Positions 31,170 to 40,935 of a stretch of 64,000 nucleotides of DNA are shown piece by piece (position 1 is the first letter of the stretch; each line of letters begins with the position of its first letter). Where the stretch lies: assembly GCA_963741625.1 (NCBI GenBank), contig CAVUIT010000012.1, positions 62,001-126,000 on the forward strand, in the 5' to 3' direction. Below the pieces are notes generated by a model. It was given only the letters and a program-made list of their open reading frames with translations. It made no database searches and was not told the origin of the DNA. A program made the position numbers and the translations under genes. Origin of the DNA: CAWBBA01 sp963741625. GTDB taxonomy: Bacteria; Desulfobacterota; Desulfomonilia; Desulfomonilales; Desulfomonilaceae.

Positions 31170-32837
31170 TCAATATGAGCCTTCGGCGACTCCTTTTTTG
31201 ATTACCTTTTTGTCTATCTTCCCAACGCTTGTTTTGGGAATTTGATCCACCATTATGAAGGTGTCAGGGATGCCCCACTTGGAAATCACCCCTTCACGAA
31301 CATATTTTTCAAGGAAAGCGCGAAGTTCTGCAGCCGAGAGTGCCTCTGCGTGTTCCGGCTTTGTGACCACCATAGCCAGTGGCCTTTCACCCCATTTCTC
31401 GTCAGGAACCCCTACCACCGCCACCTCAGAGACCGCGTCATGTTGGCTGATCAGGCTTTCGAGGTACAAGGAGGAGATCCATTCGCCTCCGGTCTTGATG
31501 ACGTCCTTCAACCGATCAGTTATCTGCACGTAGCCGTTCTTGTCGATGTTCGCTATATCTCCAGTGTGAAGCCATCCACCGGCCCAGAGATCCTCAGATT
31601 TCGTGGGTTCCTTTGTATATCCTTGTGTGAGCCACGGAGCGCGAACAACAATTTCTCCTGTGGTTTTGCCGTCATCAGGCACGCTTTCTCCAGTGCTGAC
31701 ATCAGCAACCCTCAGGTTCACAAGAGGTATCGGTAAACCGGTCTTGGTCCGTATGTCAAGTTGACGCTCTGTATCCCACTCCATCATGTAAGGCTTCAAA
31801 TTGGCCAACGTCAATACGGGGCATGTCTCAGACATTCCGTAACCGGTGTAGATTTCTATTCCACGATCCATTGCCAACTTGGCCAGGCCTCGCGGCAACG
31901 CCGAACCACCGATAATCACCTTCCAGGCCCTAAGATCTGCTTCTTTTGCAGCGGGGTGGCTCAGAAGCATGTGCAGGATAGTCGGCACGCAGTGAGAGAA
32001 CGTGACTTTCTCTGTTTGAATAAGTTTGAGGAGTGTAGCGGGTTCGTACCTGCCCGGGTAAACGCTCTTTGCCCCCATTAAAGTTGCTATAAAGGGAAAT
32101 CCCCAGGCGTGAACGTGAAACATGGGGGTGATAGGCATGTACACATCGCCAGATTGGAATCGTCCAGGGGCAGTGTACCCTGATACAGCGACGGCCGTTC
32201 CAAGTGTGTGGAGTACCAACTGACGGTGACTGTAATAGACCCCTTTGGGATCGCCGGTTGTACCTGTTGTATAAAAGGTTGAAGCCTGCGCGTCTTCGTC
32301 GAATTCCGGAAAGTTGAAGGAATCCGAAGCTTGGGCCAACATATCTTCATATTCCGCCGTGATCGGCAGTGAAGTTGACGGCTTTTCCACTCCTTCCTTC
32401 AGCAGTATATATTTCTTCACAGTAGTCAGTTGGCCGGAGATGCTCTCCAATATAGGCAAGAAATCTTCGTGGACGAGAACTATGTCGTCTTCGGCATGAT
32501 TCATCGTGTAGAGGATTTGCTCAGCGGAAAGGCGAATGTTAACAGTGTGAATAATGGCCCCCATCATGGGTATGGCAAAGAAACACTCCAGGTAACGATG
32601 TGAATCCCAGTCCAAAACGGCCACAGTATCGCCCGGCCCGACACCGACAGAACTCAAAGCCGATGCTAGGCGATTGATGCGTTTGTAAAGATCCCGGTAG
32701 GTATACCTAAGGGTGTCCCGGTACACGACCTCCTGTTCGGGCGCGTAAAGAATCGGCGTGTGAAGCAACTGCTTGATTAGTAGCGGATAAGAATAGGCTG
32801 ACGCGGTTTTGTCGATTTTCCGAATTTGTTTCTCCAT
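31170..32837 (-). CDS. AMP-forming acyl-CoA ligase (medium/long-chain or aryl type)
   Basis: 555 residues from the ATG at 32837, chosen for AGGAGG 10 bases upstream. ANL-superfamily motifs: ATP/AMP-binding FYTTGTTGDPKGVYYSHR, IYTGYGMSETCPVL, WLHTGDIANIDKNGYVQITD, the hinge KDVIKTGGEWISSL and the C-terminal catalytic lysine in PKTSVGKIDKK. The enzyme adenylates a carboxylic acid and transfers it to CoA in the cytoplasm. Its overall style is like fatty acyl-CoA ligases of the 540-residue class. The position between livF and livK suggests it traps an imported acid as its CoA ester. Confidence 0.9.
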   Translation of the reverse strand: MEKQIRKIDKTASAYSYPLLIKQLLHTPILYAPEQEVVYRDTLRYTYRDLYKRINRLASALSSVGVGPGDTVAVLDWDSHRYLECFFAIPMMGAIIHTVNIRLSAEQILYTMNHAEDDIVLVHEDFLPILESISGQLTTVKKYILLKEGVEKPSTSLPITAEYEDMLAQASDSFNFPEFDEDAQASTFYTTGTTGDPKGVYYSHRQLVLHTLGTAVAVSGYTAPGRFQSGDVYMPITPMFHVHAWGFPFIATLMGAKSVYPGRYEPATLLKLIQTEKVTFSHCVPTILHMLLSHPAAKEADLRAWKVIIGGSALPRGLAKLAMDRGIEIYTGYGMSETCPVLTLANLKPYMMEWDTERQLDIRTKTGLPIPLVNLRVADVSTGESVPDDGKTTGEIVVRAPWLTQGYTKEPTKSEDLWAGGWLHTGDIANIDKNGYVQITDRLKDVIKTGGEWISSLYLESLISQHDAVSEVAVVGVPDEKWGERPLAMVVTKPEHAEALSAAELRAFLEKYVREGVISKWGIPDTFIMVDQIPKTSVGKIDKKVIKKGVAEGSY

Positions 32838-33037
32838 GACTCCAGTCTCCTCCTGGGACCTCATTGAACTTGGTCCGGAATTATGCGGTGGTCTTGCCAT
32901 TTCGGGGACGTTCGGGCGGGCACCGAGCGTGCTTAGTCAGTAAAGTCCCAATGTTCATTGGTTCCTCCTGTCTTGGCCTACGAAAAATATGTTAAGTGCT
33001 GCATAGCTTCCCAGCGGTTACTGACAGCGCATGGCCG

Positions 33038-33844
33038 TCAAGTCAGCCAGCGCTTACGCCGCTTGTAATGCTTTACATCCCGGTAGCTCTTTTTCTGGCC
33101 CATCTCTGTGAGGCCAAGGTAAAACTCTTTAATGTCCTCGTTCTCTCTGAGCTTGTCCACATCATCATCCAAAACGATCCGGCCGCTCTCCATGACGTAC
33201 CCATGGTCCGCTATGCTAAGCGCCATTCTGGCATTCTGTTCCACGAGCAAAATCGTGACCTTCTCTTCTTTGTTGATCCGCTGGATTATGTCGAAGATCT
33301 CCCCCACCAGCATGGGACTCAGCCCCATGGAAGGCTCGTCGAGGAGCATGAGCCTGGGATGAGCCATCAATCCCCGGCCAATGACCAGCATCTGCTGCTC
33401 ACCGCCGCTGATGTACCCTGCCAGCACACTTCGCCGTTGGGTCAACCTGGGGAAGTATTTATAAACAATCTCCAGGTCTCGCTTGATCTGCTTTCGGCTC
33501 TTGACGGTATGAGCGCCGACCAGAAGGTTTTCTTCCACGGTTAGATCCTCGAAGGCTTTTCTGCCCTCCATGACCTGAAAAATCCCTTTCCTGACGATAT
33601 TCTCCGGCTCGATCCGGTCGATGCGCTCGCCCATAAAAGTAATGGAGCCATCAGTGACCTCGCCATCCTCTGATTTGAGCAAGCCCGAAATGGCCTTCAG
33701 GGTAGTGCTCTTGCCTGCGCCGTTATTGCCTAGAATGGCGACTATTTGCCCTTCCGTGATCTGAAGGGACATCCCCTTGAGGACAAGGATTACCTCGCTG
33801 TAAATTACCTCAATATTATTGACCTCAAGCATTACGTTCATCAA
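33038..33844 (-). CDS. livF: ABC transporter ATP-binding protein LivF
   Basis: 268 residues. Walker A GNNGAGKS, signature ISGGEQQMLVIGRGL, Walker B LMLLDEPSMGLSP and H-loop region LLVEQNARMALSIADHGYVM match LivF. The C-terminus has a basic extension (DVKHYKRRKRW) beyond the usual end. It lies 3 bases after livG and should form the nucleotide-binding dimer with it on the inner membrane, powering LivHM. Confidence 0.95.
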   Translation of the reverse strand: MMNVMLEVNNIEVIYSEVILVLKGMSLQITEGQIVAILGNNGAGKSTTLKAISGLLKSEDGEVTDGSITFMGERIDRIEPENIVRKGIFQVMEGRKAFEDLTVEENLLVGAHTVKSRKQIKRDLEIVYKYFPRLTQRRSVLAGYISGGEQQMLVIGRGLMAHPRLMLLDEPSMGLSPMLVGEIFDIIQRINKEEKVTILLVEQNARMALSIADHGYVMESGRIVLDDDVDKLRENEDIKEFYLGLTEMGQKKSYRDVKHYKRRKRWLT

Positions 33845-33847
33845 CCT

Positions 33848-34660
33848 TCAAGCTCCCAGCCGCGAATAGGTCAGGTCTTTTTCTCCCAGGTATGCCTTGA
33901 TTACCTCTTGACTATGGCGGATCTCTGTCGGCTGTCCTTCCGCGATCTTAACCCCGAAGTCCAGGACACAGACACGATCAGAAATGTCCATGACCACACC
34001 CATGTCATGTTCAATCAGGATGATCGTGACTCCCCACTCGTCGTGAATATCAAGGATGAATCGGGCAATATCCTCGGTTTCTTCGAGGTTCATGCCGGTC
34101 ACCGGCTCATCCAAAAGAAGCAACTTCGGCTTCATGGCCAACGCCCGTGCCAACTCCACCCTTTTTTGGAGGCCATAGGGGAGAGTGCCCACCTTTTTCT
34201 TCCGAATATGCTCGATTTCCAGGAGATCGATAATCGTCTCCTCTATCTCCTTTCGGAGTGCGAGTTCGGTGTTGCGCGCGGCCCCGAAATACAACCCCGC
34301 GGAGAGAAGGCCGGTGGTCAGATGGACGTGACGCCCAAGCTTGATATTGTCTATGACCGTCATCCCCTTGAACAGCTCAACATTTTGGAAAGTGCGAGCT
34401 ATGCCCAGCGAGGCTATTTGGTGAGATTTAAGTCGAGTTATGTCTCGTCCTTCGAAAATAATCCTTCCCTGGCTGGGATGATAGAACCTGTTGATGCAGT
34501 TGAGAAGACATGTCTTGCCTGCTCCATTGGGGCCTATGATGGCAAAGATCTCCCCTTTCCTGACGCTTGTGGACACGTTAGCGAGAACATTTACCCCGCC
34601 GAATCGCAGGAATATACCGTCCACTTCGAGCTGGAAATCGTCATAGCCGGAATTGTTCAT
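33848..34660 (-). CDS. livG: ABC transporter ATP-binding protein LivG
   Basis: 270 residues. Walker A GPNGAGKT, LivG-type signature LPYGLQKRVELARALAMKP, Walker B LLLLDEPVTGMNLEET and H-loop ILIEHDMGVVMDISDRVCVL. LivG differs from LivF in exactly this signature. It is separated from the upstream ligase gene by about 320 bases that hold a dispersed repeat, so it may have its own promoter or depend on read-through. Confidence 0.95.
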   Translation of the reverse strand: MNNSGYDDFQLEVDGIFLRFGGVNVLANVSTSVRKGEIFAIIGPNGAGKTCLLNCINRFYHPSQGRIIFEGRDITRLKSHQIASLGIARTFQNVELFKGMTVIDNIKLGRHVHLTTGLLSAGLYFGAARNTELALRKEIEETIIDLLEIEHIRKKKVGTLPYGLQKRVELARALAMKPKLLLLDEPVTGMNLEETEDIARFILDIHDEWGVTIILIEHDMGVVMDISDRVCVLDFGVKIAEGQPTEIRHSQEVIKAYLGEKDLTYSRLGA

Positions 34661-34980
34661 GGACGTTGTTCTAGGCTCCTTGGTTTGATTGTAACCGGTT
34701 ACAGGGAAAACGGTTTACCCGGAAACCTGGCCGGCAGTGACGCCGGCTCTACCAAAAACCCGGTAGGACCGGTCTCCGTGCCGATCACCGGACAGCGAAT
34801 ATGTCATTGCGAGCTCAGCGAAACAATTTCCCGTGGGACGGGCGTCTCGTCCGTCGATTTTGAATGACCGGCAATCCCCCGTTCCGCGCGGGACGGTCCC
34901 ACCGACGAGATTGCTTCGTCGTTTCACCCTTCGCAATGACAATCGCGGCGAAATGCTTCAGCATAACTGAATACTTACTT
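34661..34980. other. Intergenic region carrying a dispersed repeat
   Basis: Between livG and the larger acyl-CoA ligase; mostly occupied by the inverted-repeat element at 34799-34943. Confidence 0.5.
34799..34943. repeat. MITE-like dispersed inverted-repeat element
   Basis: Begins ATGTCATTGCGAG and ends CTTCGCAATGACAAT, giving inverted ends around TGTCATTGCGA. Internal GAGATTGCTTCGTCG and CCGCGCGGGA segments are shared in type with the fragment at 4251-4345. It is about 145 bp, has no coding capacity and interrupts the liv cluster. Confidence 0.65.
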
Positions 34981-36891
34981 CTAAGCTTCCTGAACGCCCT
35001 GGATCCGCACGGATGTCTGCATGCGGAACTCTTTTCCGTCTCGGTACTTGATCTCCGAGGATACCTCCAGTCTTTCCCGGTCTCCGTATAGGGCATCTAT
35101 GACCTGAGAATAGCGCTCTTCCACGAACGAACGCCGGACCTTGCGAGTCCGTGTCATCTCGTCGTCGTCTGCGTCCAATTCTTTGTGGAGCATTACGAAT
35201 TTCCTGACCTGAGCTGCCTTCGGCAGACTTTTATTAATCTTCTCCACCTCCCCGGCCACGAGTTCATACACCTCATGCTTCTGGGACAGGTCAGTGTACG
35301 TGGTGTAGGTTATTTTATTGCTCTCAGCCCACTTGCCCACGTTCCCCATGTCCATGTTGATCATGGCAGCGACGAACGGCCGGTCTTTCCCTACCACCAC
35401 TGCCTCGGATATATATATGCTGAATTTGAGCTTGTTTTCTATTAACTGAGGAGAAAATTTTGTGCCGTCGACCAACTGCATAACGTCTTTCATTCTGTCG
35501 ATCATGACCAGATGCCTGTCCTCATCGAGAATCCCCTGGTCACCTGAATGCAGCCAGCCATCGACAAGCGCGGTCCTTGTAGCCTTTTCATTCTTATAAT
35601 ATCCGGCAAAGACTGTCGGCCCTCGACTGAGGATTTCACCGGAGTCTGATATCTTGATCTCCATTTCCGGGATGGGTTTCCCTACAGTGTTGAGCTTGAT
35701 GTCCCCGTTTCTGTGACCTACCGAAATTCCGGACGTCTCCGTCTGACCGTAGATCTGTTTGATGTTTACTCCCAGGGCTTGGAAGAGATTAAAGATCTCA
35801 GGGCCCAGAGCGGCCCCTCCCGTATATACGTTACGCAAATTGCCCAGCCCGAAGTAGTTTTTTAGGGAACGAAACAGCAGGAAATAGCAAATCCTATCCA
35901 ACAGATACAGGGGCAAGTTCGGCCTCTTGTTGGCAAGCCTGAATTCAGCCGTCTTATAGCCGATGGGCATACACAATTTGTAGAAGAAACGTTTGATCCA
36001 TACAGCGTCTTGAATCCTGACCTGCATGTCGGAACATATTCTCTCCCAGAATCTGGGAGGAGCAAAGAGAATCTGCGGGCCAACCTCGCGAATGTTTTCC
36101 GCAACGGTTTCGATCTTTTCAGGGAAATTTACGACAAAGCCCTTGTACAGGTTCCACGAGACCGCGGTCATCTGTTCCCCGACCCAGGGCAACGGGAGGA
36201 ACGAGACATGATTGTCGGTTGGGTAGGCGGCATCGATCTGATCGTAGCTCGCGGCCAGCTTAACCATGTTGCGGTGCGTCAGCATAGCTCCTTTGGGAAG
36301 CCCGGTCGTGCCGGAAGTGTAGGCGATCAGCGCGACGGTATCTTCAGTCAGCTCTGCCACACACTTCTCGAAGAGTCCCGGGTTCTCAAGGCCTAGGTCC
36401 CGGCCCATTTGTTGAACCTTCTTAAGAGATATCAGCAGAGGATCGTCGTAGTACCTCATTCCCTTCATATCGTCGACAATCACATACCTGACCTTGGGGC
36501 ATGCCTCCTTTAATTCCAGAAATTTGTCCGTCTGCTCCTGATCTTCGGCTATCAGGAAGGCCGCGTCCGAATGGTCTATGATGTATTTCACCTGATCGAC
36601 GTGGCTGTCAGGAAAGATCCCCACCGCGGCGCCGCCCAGAGATTGAATGGCGAGTTCGCTGTAGAGCCATTCAGGACGGTTGTCTGCGAGAATGGCAAGC
36701 TTGTCACCGGGCTCGTACCCCAAAGCCACAAGCCCGAGAGCAAGGTCCTTAACGTTGGTCAGGTAATCCGCCCAACTCACTGACTGCCAGATGCCGAACT
36801 CCTTTTCGCGCAGGGCCACCTTCTCGGAGCCGTGTTTCAGTGCATTTTCAATCAACAGATGGGGAAGAGTTGCAGCCATTGTAGTTATCAT
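34981..36891 (-). CDS. Long-chain acyl-CoA synthetase, FadD15/AAE type
   Basis: 636 residues. Motifs: YTSGTTGLPKGAMLTHRNM (AMP binding), QIYGQTETSGISVGHRNGDI, GWLHSGDQGILDEDRHLVMI and DRMKDVMQLVDGTKFSPQLI, with a C-terminal VRRSFVEERY segment in place of the shorter family's lysine tail. This length and layout fit the large long-chain acyl-CoA synthetase branch that is often membrane-associated. It is flanked by livK and livG on the same strand. A second ATG four codons in (36879) is an alternative start; neither has a strong ribosome site. Confidence 0.92.
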   Translation of the reverse strand: MITTMAATLPHLLIENALKHGSEKVALREKEFGIWQSVSWADYLTNVKDLALGLVALGYEPGDKLAILADNRPEWLYSELAIQSLGGAAVGIFPDSHVDQVKYIIDHSDAAFLIAEDQEQTDKFLELKEACPKVRYVIVDDMKGMRYYDDPLLISLKKVQQMGRDLGLENPGLFEKCVAELTEDTVALIAYTSGTTGLPKGAMLTHRNMVKLAASYDQIDAAYPTDNHVSFLPLPWVGEQMTAVSWNLYKGFVVNFPEKIETVAENIREVGPQILFAPPRFWERICSDMQVRIQDAVWIKRFFYKLCMPIGYKTAEFRLANKRPNLPLYLLDRICYFLLFRSLKNYFGLGNLRNVYTGGAALGPEIFNLFQALGVNIKQIYGQTETSGISVGHRNGDIKLNTVGKPIPEMEIKISDSGEILSRGPTVFAGYYKNEKATRTALVDGWLHSGDQGILDEDRHLVMIDRMKDVMQLVDGTKFSPQLIENKLKFSIYISEAVVVGKDRPFVAAMINMDMGNVGKWAESNKITYTTYTDLSQKHEVYELVAGEVEKINKSLPKAAQVRKFVMLHKELDADDDEMTRTRKVRRSFVEERYSQVIDALYGDRERLEVSSEIKYRDGKEFRMQTSVRIQGVQEA

Positions 36892-36920
36892 TCAGATATT
36901 GGGAGTTATTGAAGAGAGGT

Positions 36921-36956
36921 CCGGGGAGGGATTTCTTGCAAGAAGTCCCTCCCCGG
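36921..36956 (-). terminator. Hairpin between livK and acyl-CoA synthetase
   Basis: A perfect 11-bp G/C-rich inverted repeat, CCGGGGAGGGA / TCCCTCCCCGG, with a 14-base spacer that itself contains CTTGCAAG. It lies 24 bases after the end of livK, so it may lower read-through into the synthetase gene or protect the livK message, a common way to give binding proteins higher expression. Confidence 0.6.
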
Positions 36957-36979
36957 TGCGCTATCTCATAAATCGTCTA

Positions 36980-38150
36980 TCAATCCAGGGTTATCCAGTC
37001 CGATGCGGACTCATAGATCTTTTTCTCGACGTTCACCTTCCAAACGCGAGCCACCGGGAACTTGTTGTTCTTGATCGTGTAGGGCGCGGACAGGCCTCCA
37101 CTGTCGAAATCCTTGATCGACTGGAGGGCCTTGACGAGCCCCTCCCCGTTCAATTGTCCTGCCTTGTCGGCCTTCTTCAGGCATTCCACGAAGATCAGGC
37201 CGGTCATAAAGCCTTGCATGTAGGAGTTGTCCCTGGAGGTCACGTTCGGATATTTCTTCGCTGTGTAGGCCTTGATCTTCTTGATCATGGGCACTTCGTC
37301 GTTCCACCAGGTACATATATGGGTTGACGACCATGTAGCCATCAGCCAGCGGTCCCAGATTGTCTATTATCATCTTGGAAGCGGCCCAGAATGTGCCCAT
37401 AAACTTGCACTTCATGCCGAAGTCCCTGCACTGCTTGATCACCGCCGGCACCGGATCAACCACGAAGCCCTGGAAAATAACGAAATCGGGGTTCTTCCGT
37501 TTCAGGTCAAGAATCTGGGAAGTGATGTCCACCGCGCCGACCTGTGCCACCGCCTCGGCCACTAGATCCAGTTTCAACTGTTTGCACATTTCCCGGGCAA
37601 AGGGTATGGGGTCCTTTCCAAATTCGGTATCGCTGTAAAAAAAGGCCACCTTGGCACCGGGCTTCTCTTTGGCGATGTATTTGAGCAGTATGCCGAACAT
37701 GTCGCCATAAGTCGGACCCGGGACAAATATGTACGGATTGGCCGCAGGGTCTGCAAGCTCGCCGGAGAAGGATGTAGAACTGTAGAGGATTTTGTAACGG
37801 TCTTTGATTTCCGGGGACATGGCTTTACCCAGTCCTGTGCTCTCTCCGTACATGACCAGAGGATTGTCACGTGACATGATCCGCTTGAACGCGGCGGTGG
37901 CCACGTCCAACTGATACTGGCCGTCTTCCATAATGTACTTAATCTTTTTTCCGTTGATCCCGCCCTCTTCGTTGGCAATCATCAGCGCGTCTTCGAGGCC
38001 CGCGTTGATATTGACGCCTGCAAAGGCGAATCGGCCAGTTATCGGCTGTACGGCCCCAACCTTGATCTCGTCTTGAGCGAGACAAGGGACGTTCAGAGCC
38101 GCGAATGCCAGAATCGCCACCAGCCCGACCATCAGGTTTTTGCCTCTCAT
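36980..38150 (-). pseudogene. livK: Substrate-binding protein LivK (second), one frameshift
   Basis: Signal peptide (LVAILAFAALNVPCLA), then DEIKVGAVQPITGRFAFAGV, LEDALMIANEEGGINGKKIK and GYMVVNPYMY. Near 37306 an extra base changes the frame; the proper continuation, WWNDEVPMIKKIKAYTAKKY to FPVARVWKVNVEKKIYESAS, lies in the next frame and ends at 36980. Joined length is about 389 residues, normal for the family. The ATG overlaps the livM stop (ATGA), so translation is coupled. Everything else is intact, so a sequence error is a serious possibility. Confidence 0.88.
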
Positions 38151-39247
38151 AGATCAGCTCTCCTTTCATGATTGAACTTGCCGTGTTCAAACCCGTTCAG
38201 TACCGAAAACGGCCACAAGGTGAAGAAGTTTTTGATTCGGTGCCATATTTCAGCCAAGCCATGCGGCTCTAAAATCAGGAAACCCACGATGAGCACGCCG
38301 AAGACAACGTCCTTCATGGGGATGAAGAGTTGGTCCATGCCCGGGAAGAGGTGTTTTGTGGAGCCGCTCAGAACGTTCAGCAATTCCGGGATCAGAGTCA
38401 TAAATATGGCTCCGAGTATTGAACCGAGAACGGTGCCGAGACCTCCCACGATGACCATAGCCAGGTACTGTATAGACAGTGAAAACGGGAAATGCTCCGG
38501 GGTGACCACTTTCATGAAGCTCACCCAGAGTCCTCCGGCTATTCCCGCGTAAAAGGAGCTGAGCGCAAACGCGGCGAGCTTATACCTGAACAGGTTGATT
38601 CCCATGATCTCCGCCGCGAGATCCCGGTCGCGTATGGCTACGAACGCTCTCCCCCATTTTGTGCGGACCACGTTCCGGGCAAAAACCACACCTGCTACCA
38701 CAAGGGTCAAAGTGATGTAGTAGAAGCTCTTTTCGGTATCAAAGACAAAGCTCCCTATATGAGGCGGTGGAACGTTTATGCCGCGAATTCCATGGGTCAT
38801 GGATTCCCAGTGGCCGAAGACAAAATCAAGTATGAACTGGGCGGCCAGAGTAGCGATGACCAGATAGAGCCCCTTTACGCGAAGCGAAGGAATACCGATG
38901 ATCAACCCCACCGCAGCCGATATCAAGCCCGCGACAGGTAAGGCGAACCAGAACGGCACGCCCAAGCGTGTTATGAGGATCGCAGTGGCATACCCGCCTA
39001 CCCCTATGAAGGCCGCGTGACCGAGGGATATCTGGCCCGTGAATCCGGTTAAGAGATTCAGGCCAACAGCCCCAATGACCGCGAACCCCGTAATATTAGC
39101 TATGTACAACCAGTAGGAATCGACGAACCAGAAATGCGGGAACAATATGAGAACTGCGAAAAGTAAAACCAACCAGAACTTCACGAAAACACTCTGGAAG
39201 ATCTTCTCGTCTTCTAGATAGGATTCTTTGAGGTCCCCGCAACGCAT
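38147..39247 (-). CDS. livM: ABC transporter permease LivM
   Basis: 366 residues with about ten hydrophobic segments. The LivM signature GLNLLTGFTGQISLGHAAFI is present, as are RVKGLYLVIATLAAQFI and the coupling-helix region SLSIQYLAMVIVGGLGTVLG. The N-terminus has a charged lead (MRCGDLKESYLEDEK) before the first membrane helix. It pairs with LivH in the inner membrane. Its stop overlaps the livK start. Confidence 0.95.
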   Translation of the reverse strand: MRCGDLKESYLEDEKIFQSVFVKFWLVLLFAVLILFPHFWFVDSYWLYIANITGFAVIGAVGLNLLTGFTGQISLGHAAFIGVGGYATAILITRLGVPFWFALPVAGLISAAVGLIIGIPSLRVKGLYLVIATLAAQFILDFVFGHWESMTHGIRGINVPPPHIGSFVFDTEKSFYYITLTLVVAGVVFARNVVRTKWGRAFVAIRDRDLAAEIMGINLFRYKLAAFALSSFYAGIAGGLWVSFMKVVTPEHFPFSLSIQYLAMVIVGGLGTVLGSILGAIFMTLIPELLNVLSGSTKHLFPGMDQLFIPMKDVVFGVLIVGFLILEPHGLAEIWHRIKNFFTLWPFSVLNGFEHGKFNHERRADL

Positions 39248-39275
39248 AATTTGCCTTTATTTGCCTGAGAGCCGG

Positions 39276-40161
39276 TCAGACCCTTTCTATGATAGCCCGA
39301 CCGAATATGCCGTAAGGTCGAATCATAAGAATTATGACCAGGACCACAAAGGGGACCACCTCTTTGATGCCTCCTCCCACAAGAGAGTCGAGATAGACCC
39401 CGGCAAAGTTCTCAAGTATGCCGATGATAAATCCTCCAACGATAGCCCCTATTATGCTGTCCAGTCCGCCGAGAATGATAACGGCAAGGACTTTGAGCCC
39501 GATGTGGCCGAGATGGATGCTGATACCGCTTATGTTTCCGATTATGATGCCGCCTATGGCAGCGGTGATGGCAGCGAAGCTCCAGGATAGGGCAAAGACT
39601 CGCTTGACGCTGATCCCCATGGATAAGGCTGCCTGCTGATTACCTGCCGTAGCTCTCATGGCCAAGCCGGTGCGAGTGTATCGGAATATCACCGTGAAGA
39701 TTGCGGTGCACAGGACAGCGAAAATGAATCCCCACATCAAACCTGAGGGTACAATGGCAAATCCCAGATCAAGGGGCTGGGGAGGAAAGATCGGTGGAAA
39801 GGCCCGGTATTGAGGTGACCATATCATGTGGGTCAGCCCTTTGAGGATACTCGCGAGGCCGATGGTCACCATGATTACCGCTATGATGGGCTCTCCGATA
39901 AGCGGTCGCAGCACCACTCTCTCGACAATGATTCCCAACAAGCTTGCGAAGGCAAGAGTTACGATAAAGGCCACAGAAAACGGTGCGGAAACTTGAGTCA
40001 TGACACTGAAGCAGATGAAAGCCCCCAACGTCATGAATTCCCCGGTGGCAAGGTTGAGGATGCTCGTGGCCTTGTAAATCAGGACGAATCCCAGAGCGAT
40101 CAGCCCATAAACCCCACCTGCGGCCAGGCCGCTAACTATAATCTGGAGGAACGATGTCCAC
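39276..40161 (-). pseudogene. livH: ABC transporter permease LivH, frame broken near its start
   Basis: The main frame (39276-40034, 252 residues) carries LivH features (EPIIAVIMVTIGLASILKGL, RYTRTGLAMRATAGNQQAAL, LGGLDSIIGAIVGGFIIGIL). The same frame extends upstream with the conserved LivH start FLQIIVSGLAAGGVYGLIAL, then GFVLIYKATSILNLATGEF, but has no start codon there. A GTG at 40161 (VDIV...) enters this frame if one C is removed from GTTCCTCCAG near 40143. So the gene is probably about 295 residues with one extra base, as in LivH generally. A shorter product from ATG 40034 would lack the first two membrane helices. Confidence 0.85.
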
Positions 40162-40527
40162 CGTATCTTCCGCTGCCAACATCACTTGGGCACCCAACTG
40201 TCGTTGCCCTGAGCATCTTGATTTCGGTTCCCTTACCAACCTGCAGGGTCCTGCGAATTTCGAGGCCGCAACGGATAGTCGTTGTTCGGTTAGGAATGAC
40301 CCTTAACCTTTGTGTGAGCATGCTCGAAACCGCCGAGATCAGTAAATGGGGCAAACACTGTATTGTCTCGATGCAAATACTGTATTTCGATGGTATGTTA
40401 CCCTGTAGAGGCAATTAGGGTTGTCTTCGCCTCCAGAAATGGGAAAAGGCCTTTTCTCCCTTGAGCATGGAAAAAGAGCAAGGTCGGGAACTGAAAACAG
40501 GGTTGAATGTCCTGCACAGGGTATCTG
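40162..40527. other. Intergenic region upstream of livH
   Basis: About 365 bases; should hold the promoter of the liv cluster. No gene and no confident promoter seen. Confidence 0.4.
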
Positions 40528-40935
40528 TCAGCAATCCTCAGTGCCGACACCAGGGGCAGAAGTGCAAGTTTTGGAGAAGATCGATTCGACCAGCGCTGTT
40601 ATCTCTTCCCACGTTGATGAGTTCTTGGGGAGAAAAAAATCGGCGCCGTACCGATACGCGGCGTCCCGATATTCAGCCAGATCATAATTTGCCAGAATGA
40701 TGACCCGTGCTTGAGGATAATCTCGCTTTATTTTTCTGGTGATCTCCAGGCCGTTTTCCCCGGGAAGCCTTATTCCCATGAAAATGAGATCAGGCAGAAG
40801 GGTCTTGATTATTTGCAGCGCTTCAGCACCGTCTGATGCTTCCCCAAATTTCATGATGGGATATCGTTCGCGCAACATGTCCTTAAGTGATTGCCGGAAG
40901 GTACTATTGTCTTCCACAATTAAGGTGGTAAACAT
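40528..40935 (-). CDS. Receiver-only protein lacking the phosphoacceptor aspartate
   Basis: 135 residues with a receiver fold: LIVEDNSTFRQSLKDMLRER, then DLIFMGIRLPGENGLEITRK, VIILANYDLAEYRDAAYRYG and FFLPKNSS. In normal receivers MGIRLPG reads MDIRLPG; residue 54 here is glycine (GGA). The Thr/Ser of the switch (I-L-T/S) is alanine (IILANYD), while the acidic pair and lysine remain. It therefore cannot be phosphorylated in the standard way and may be a pseudo-receiver binding a partner constitutively. It lies alone on the minus strand, about 330 bases from the divergent NarL-like gene. Confidence 0.88.
   Translation of the reverse strand: MFTTLIVEDNSTFRQSLKDMLRERYPIMKFGEASDGAEALQIIKTLLPDLIFMGIRLPGENGLEITRKIKRDYPQARVIILANYDLAEYRDAAYRYGADFFLPKNSSTWEEITALVESIFSKTCTSAPGVGTEDC

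Noticed and set aside
33746..34867. A 373-residue plus-strand open frame
   Set aside because: Lies antisense to livG and livF, which carry all ABC ATPase motifs; no motif or ribosome site of its own.
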